Part shown: piece by piece, positions 13,319 through 16,935 of the stretch
Layout of the letters: each line of letters opens with the position of its first letter
How positions within the stretch are numbered: position 1 is the first letter of the stretch
Translations under genes and position numbers: made by a program
From: Bordetella parapertussis
GTDB taxonomy: Bacteria; Pseudomonadota; Gammaproteobacteria; Burkholderiales; SG8-41
NCBI GenBank assembly: GCA_945870465.1
Contig: CAMBSS010000095.1
Coordinates: 1 to 16,935 of the forward strand
Reading direction: 5' to 3'
DNA length: 16,935 bases
Notes under the pieces: generated by a model
Databases searched by the model: none
What the model was told of the DNA's origin: nothing
The model's input: the letters and a program-made list of their open reading frames with translations, nothing else

Positions 13319-16015
13319 TCAGGCTTTGCCGCTGATCTTCACAAACACCCGCTGGACGCGCTGGTGGTCGGAGTCGTCGGCCACGCCGGGTTCAGCGCAC
13401 CACGCGAGCAGGCGCTCGGCGGGAGTATTGGCACCGGCGGTTGCTTCGTTCTTGAAGCGGTCGCGCAGTTGCTTTACCTGCAACGCCAGCCGCAGCTTCT
13501 GAAATTCAGCGGGGCTGTCGAGGCCCAGCGCCAATTCGAGTTCGAGCAATTTCTCGCGGCGTGTTTCGATGCCGTGTTCGACACGCTTGCGGTAGTCGTC
13601 GGCGGACGCTGGATCGGACAATGCCTGCACCGCTGAATCGCGGCGCGCAGCCATTTGTTTTTCCCACGCATCAGGCAGTGGCGGTAACGCAGCCCACTTG
13701 TCCTGCACGTCGGCGGCGGCATTGCCAGCACGCACGCCGGCGTCGAGTTCTTCGCACAAACTCTCTTTCGCGGCCAGCGTCGTCCACACCGCGGCTTTTT
13801 GCGCGCGGGTGCGTTCAGCCAGTATCGCATCCACTGCAGCCTGCGCTTTTTTGAAACGGGTTTCGACGCCGCGCAACGAGGGGTCGGGGCTGCCGCGTTG
13901 TTTTCGCCACTGGTCCGCCAGATCGCGGGCGGCTTTGCGGATGTCCTGATCGTTTTGGTCCGTCGCCTGCGCGAGTTGCTCCAGTTGCACGCAGATGTCG
14001 TCCAGCGCGCGGCGGCCTTCCTGTTTCTGGCTGACGTCTTCCTTGCGTTTGTTCTGGCGCGCGGCAAATATCGCATCGCAGGCAGCGCGGAATTCTTCCC
14101 ACAGCGGGCGCTCGTCGCGCTGGCGCAGCGACAGTGCCTTGGCCTGCTCCTGCCATTTGGCCTGCAGCGCCTTGACCAGCGACAGGGTGTCGCGCTCCAT
14201 CGCTTTGCCCGCCAGCGCCTTGGCTTCTTCTATCATCACCCGCCGGCCGGCCTTGGCTTCATCGCGCGCGGTGCCCAATGCATCGCGCAGCGGCGCCAGC
14301 GCGGCCTTGATTTGCGTGTCGAGTTTTTTCCATGCGCGCGGTTCGACGCTGCCCAGATTGCCTTCGCGCCATTGCTGTTCGGTGTCGCGCAGCCAGCGCT
14401 CGATCGCGCGCCAGTCGCGCGGTTCAGTCAGCAGGGTAGGCGCATGCGCCCCCGCCGTGGCGATGAATTCCTCGCGCTGTTTGCGCGATTGCTTCCTCAG
14501 CGCAGCTTGTTCCGCGAAATGCCGGGCGGCGGGGGCATAGGCTTTTTCGCATGCGCCGTCGAAGCGTTCCCACAGGGCTTTGGGCACGCCCGAGTGCTTC
14601 TCGTCCAGAGCTTTCCACCCGGTGCGCAGTTTCTGTACTTCGAGCGCAAGCTGCGGCGCATCCATCGTAGGCGTGGCGAGCGCTTCGGCGCGTTCGCACA
14701 GTTGCACGCGCGCATTCTGCTGGCCGAACGATTCCCAGCGTTCGAGTTCCACCAGTTGCTGTACCAGGCGGCCCAGTCTTTGCGTCGTCGGTTTAGGCAG
14801 CAGGCCGGCAGCGGCCTTGAGTTTCTTGATATTGTCGGCAGCGGCGCGCGCGGCCTGCAATTGTCCGGCGGCGAGCGCCTGTTCAGCGGTGTGCAGCAGG
14901 CCGTGGACTTGCTGGCGCACTGCGTTCGCTTCCTGCTGGGTGTTCTGAATCAGCACGAGCCGGCGCTGCTCGATGATGATCATTGCGGTTTCGAAGCGTT
15001 GGGTAAGGGCCGGCGTCCGAAACTGCCGGTTCACGGCCTGCCACCGCGAGGGGAGTTCAGCGTGATCGGCGGTCGTGTCTGCAGCGAGTTTCTCTGCTTC
15101 GATGACTAGCGCTTCGGCACTGGCGAGCGCCGCGAATTCCGCTTCCCACTGCGTGATGCGCTGTTCAGCCTGCTCCAGTTCGTTGAGTGCTGCGCTTTCC
15201 TGCAGGGCCTGCGCTTCCGTGCGCAATGCTGCGAGTTCTGCACGCAGACCGGCGGACGCATCAGGGGTCGCGGGTTGCGCCAGCGTTGATATCCATGTTT
15301 GCAGCCTGCGCTCGAATTGAGTGTGCGAGCGTTGCTCGTCCTGTTCGCGCGTCAGGCGCTCTTGTACGGTCTGGCGCGCTGCCATGTAGCTGGCGAGGCG
15401 GGCAGCGTCGCCGCTCATGTCCAATGCATGCCAGCGGCGATCGAGATCGACCACTGCACTCAGGATCGAGCCGGCTTTGGCGGCGAGTTCTGCCAGTTGT
15501 CCGAGTACCGCATCGGCTTCGGCTGTTTGATCGTGCTGGTTCTTGATGGTGTCGAGCCGTTGCTGCGCGAGTCGCGCCACGCCGCGGTCTTTGCTCTTGG
15601 CCGCGTCGGCGAGTTTGTGCAGGCCCGGTTCGGACTGCACGCGCTCGGCCGCGGCCTTGCGGGTCTCCGCATGGCCGGCAGCCAGTGCGAGCCCGACCAG
15701 CAGATCCTCATCGGTGATACCAACGATGGCGCTGAGGCGGCGCTCGGCATCATGCGTTTCGTCCAGGGCGTGGCCCAGCGCGGCTGCAACTGCCTTGCGT
15801 ACGGCTGAATCCGTTTCGGTTTGCCAAGCAGCGGCAAGCGTTGCGGGATCGCTGCAGCGTTGCGCAGCCGCAATGCGGACTTCGGCAGCGGGGTCGGCGG
15901 TCAGCAGCCGCTTGAGATCGTCCGAATCGGCAGGCAGTTGCGCGACGCCAAGCGCGCGTTGTGCGGGTTCGGCGTGTTCGTGCTGGGGCGTGCGTGAAAA
16001 CAGGTTGTTGATCAT
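13319..16015 (-). CDS. DUF349 domain-containing protein with HEAT-like N-terminus
   Basis: An 898-residue, highly charged, Ala-, Gln- and Leu-rich protein without signal peptide or membrane segment, largely alpha-helical with coiled-coil character. Residues about 30-150 hold HEAT-like helical repeats (LLTADPAAEVRIAAAQR and later copies). Repeated DUF349 units follow, each with a Trp-containing core: GWKALDEKHSGVPKALWERF at about 466-485, a copy with W549 and W562, and WQEQAKALSLRQRDERPLWE at about 621-640. The family is common in proteobacteria; its function is unknown to me. I chose the ATG at 16015 (MINNLFSR), although the ribosome binding site is weak; the frame stays open to 16108, overlapping the upstream gene. 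That gene, an MDR oxidoreductase, ends 19 bases before, so they may be co-transcribed. Confidence 0.85.
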   Translation of the reverse strand: MINNLFSRTPQHEHAEPAQRALGVAQLPADSDDLKRLLTADPAAEVRIAAAQRCSDPATLAAAWQTETDSAVRKAVAAALGHALDETHDAERRLSAIVGITDEDLLVGLALAAGHAETRKAAAERVQSEPGLHKLADAAKSKDRGVARLAQQRLDTIKNQHDQTAEADAVLGQLAELAAKAGSILSAVVDLDRRWHALDMSGDAARLASYMAARQTVQERLTREQDEQRSHTQFERRLQTWISTLAQPATPDASAGLRAELAALRTEAQALQESAALNELEQAEQRITQWEAEFAALASAEALVIEAEKLAADTTADHAELPSRWQAVNRQFRTPALTQRFETAMIIIEQRRLVLIQNTQQEANAVRQQVHGLLHTAEQALAAGQLQAARAAADNIKKLKAAAGLLPKPTTQRLGRLVQQLVELERWESFGQQNARVQLCERAEALATPTMDAPQLALEVQKLRTGWKALDEKHSGVPKALWERFDGACEKAYAPAARHFAEQAALRKQSRKQREEFIATAGAHAPTLLTEPRDWRAIERWLRDTEQQWREGNLGSVEPRAWKKLDTQIKAALAPLRDALGTARDEAKAGRRVMIEEAKALAGKAMERDTLSLVKALQAKWQEQAKALSLRQRDERPLWEEFRAACDAIFAARQNKRKEDVSQKQEGRRALDDICVQLEQLAQATDQNDQDIRKAARDLADQWRKQRGSPDPSLRGVETRFKKAQAAVDAILAERTRAQKAAVWTTLAAKESLCEELDAGVRAGNAAADVQDKWAALPPLPDAWEKQMAARRDSAVQALSDPASADDYRKRVEHGIETRREKLLELELALGLDSPAEFQKLRLALQVKQLRDRFKNEATAGANTPAERLLAWCAEPGVADDSDHQRVQRVFVKISGKA

Positions 16016-16034
16016 GACGGACGGTGTGCGACTT

Positions 16035-16935
16035 TCAATGGGTGACTTCCAGCAATATCTTGCCGATATGCACGCTGGTTTCCATGCGGGCATGGGCGCC
16101 GGCGGCATCCGCGAGCGGCATGATCGAATCGATGATGGGCGTGACCTTGGTGCCGAGATGCGGCCATACGCGTTCGGTGACCTGGCGCACGATTTCCGTT
16201 TTCAGCGACAGTGCCGAGACCCGCAACTGCGAACCGGTGACGACCGCGCGCTTGGCCATGATGGCGGAGACAGCCACGCTGAACTCCGTGCCATCGCCGC
16301 CGGAAAGATGCGCAAGACGGCCGTCCATGGCTAGCGACTCGATATTGCGCTTGGCGTACTTGCCGCCGACCATGTCGAGGATGACGTCGGCGCCGTGGCC
16401 CGCGGTCGCTTCCTTGACGCCGGCAACGAAGTCCTGCTCGTTGTAGTTGATTGCGCTGGCCGCGCCCAGTTTCACGCAGAATTCGCATTTCTTCGCGCTG
16501 CCCGCCGTCACCACCACTTGGGCGCCTTCGAGCAGCGCGAGTTGAATCGAGGTCGTGCCTATGCCGCTCGATCCGCCATGCACGAGCAGCCATTCGCCGG
16601 CCTTGAGGCGCCCCAGCATGAATACATTCAGCCATGACGTCATCAATGTTTCCGGCAACGAAGCGGCCAGCTTGAGGTCGAATTTTTCGGGAATCGGCAG
16701 CGTGACTTCCTGCGCAGCGATGCAATATTGTGCATAGCCGCCGCCGTTGGTCAGCGCGCAGACGCGGTCGCCCGCTTTCCAGCGCGTCACACCGGGCCCG
16801 ACTGCCGCGACTTCACCGGCGACTTCCAGTCCCGGTATGTCGGTGGCGCCGGGCGGGCCGAAACCGCGGATGCGTTGTCCGCAGTCGTGGCGGTTGATGC
16901 CGGCGAACGCGACTTTGATCAGCACCTGTCCCGCC
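16035..16935 (-). CDS. NAD(P)H:quinone oxidoreductase-like MDR protein (5' end off window)
   Basis: The minus-strand frame is open to the right edge, so the true start lies beyond it; about 300 residues are visible, missing perhaps 20-30 from the N-terminus. It belongs to the zinc-free medium-chain dehydrogenase/reductase branch (QOR/PIG3 type), which reduces quinones or enones with NADPH. Signatures are VLIKVAFAGINRHDC near the visible start, IPGLEVAGEVAAVGPGV, GGGYAQYC, and the nucleotide-binding loop VHGGSSGIGTTSIQLA. No structural zinc Cys cluster is apparent. A downstream DUF349 gene follows in the same direction after 19 bases. Nothing links it clearly with the CoA enzymes to the left. 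Confidence 0.88.
   Translation of the reverse strand, partial: AGQVLIKVAFAGINRHDCGQRIRGFGPPGATDIPGLEVAGEVAAVGPGVTRWKAGDRVCALTNGGGYAQYCIAAQEVTLPIPEKFDLKLAASLPETLMTSWLNVFMLGRLKAGEWLLVHGGSSGIGTTSIQLALLEGAQVVVTAGSAKKCEFCVKLGAASAINYNEQDFVAGVKEATAGHGADVILDMVGGKYAKRNIESLAMDGRLAHLSGGDGTEFSVAVSAIMAKRAVVTGSQLRVSALSLKTEIVRQVTERVWPHLGTKVTPIIDSIMPLADAAGAHARMETSVHIGKILLEVTH

Noticed and set aside
13799..15109. Plus-strand open frame of 436 codons opposite the DUF349 gene
   Set aside because: Shadow of a real gene; composition dominated by Arg, Phe and Ala with no domain.

Overview
The window is GC-rich chromosomal DNA. It looks like a betaproteobacterium of the Burkholderiales type, because it carries two Bug/TctC-type periplasmic receptors, a family greatly expanded in that group, and a long DUF349 protein. 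The surrounding genes are scattered acyl-CoA enzymes. This assignment is inferred from gene content only. I see no rRNA, tRNA, CRISPR, phage or insertion-sequence transposase genes.

Layout. Plus strand, 1-8481: the tail of an NDP-forming acyl-CoA synthetase (3-158); a repeat element (164-366); a Bug receptor (403-1377); a carboxyltransferase (1382-2929); a second copy of the repeat element, inverted (2961-3118); a second Bug receptor (3165-4142); a crotonase-fold protein (4179-4967); a complete NDP-forming acyl-CoA synthetase (5012-7108); and an MmgE/PrpD-family protein (7126-8481). Minus strand, 8507-9936: a two-gene unit with a cupin-like protein first and a DsbA-fold protein with a CPYS motif second. 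A 453-base divergent intergenic region follows. Plus strand, 10390-13302: a class III CoA-transferase resembling formyl-CoA:oxalate CoA-transferase, then a ThDP enzyme of the oxalyl-CoA decarboxylase / 2-hydroxyacyl-CoA lyase type. Minus strand, 13319-16935: a DUF349 protein preceded by a quinone-oxidoreductase-like MDR protein that runs off the right edge.

How the genes may work together. The left block reads as uptake and activation of an organic acid. Bug receptors bind carboxylates in the periplasm; the NDP-forming ligase makes the CoA ester; the carboxyltransferase, crotonase and MmgE/PrpD protein could then modify it. The membrane subunits of a TTT transporter and a biotin carboxylase are not in the window. 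The right block is a two-gene CoA-transfer and C-C cleavage module. By homology it could run as a formyl-CoA-recycling cycle on oxalate or on a 2-hydroxy acid.

The most interesting points are four. The two inverted repeat elements have conserved ends and unrelated interiors, and each sits just upstream of a Bug receptor gene. The crotonase lacks both catalytic glutamates. The transferase/lyase pair has active-site residues that point away from oxalate. A little-known cupin gene is paired with a CPYS thioredoxin-fold gene. I found no convincing sign of a defence system or other wholly new system.
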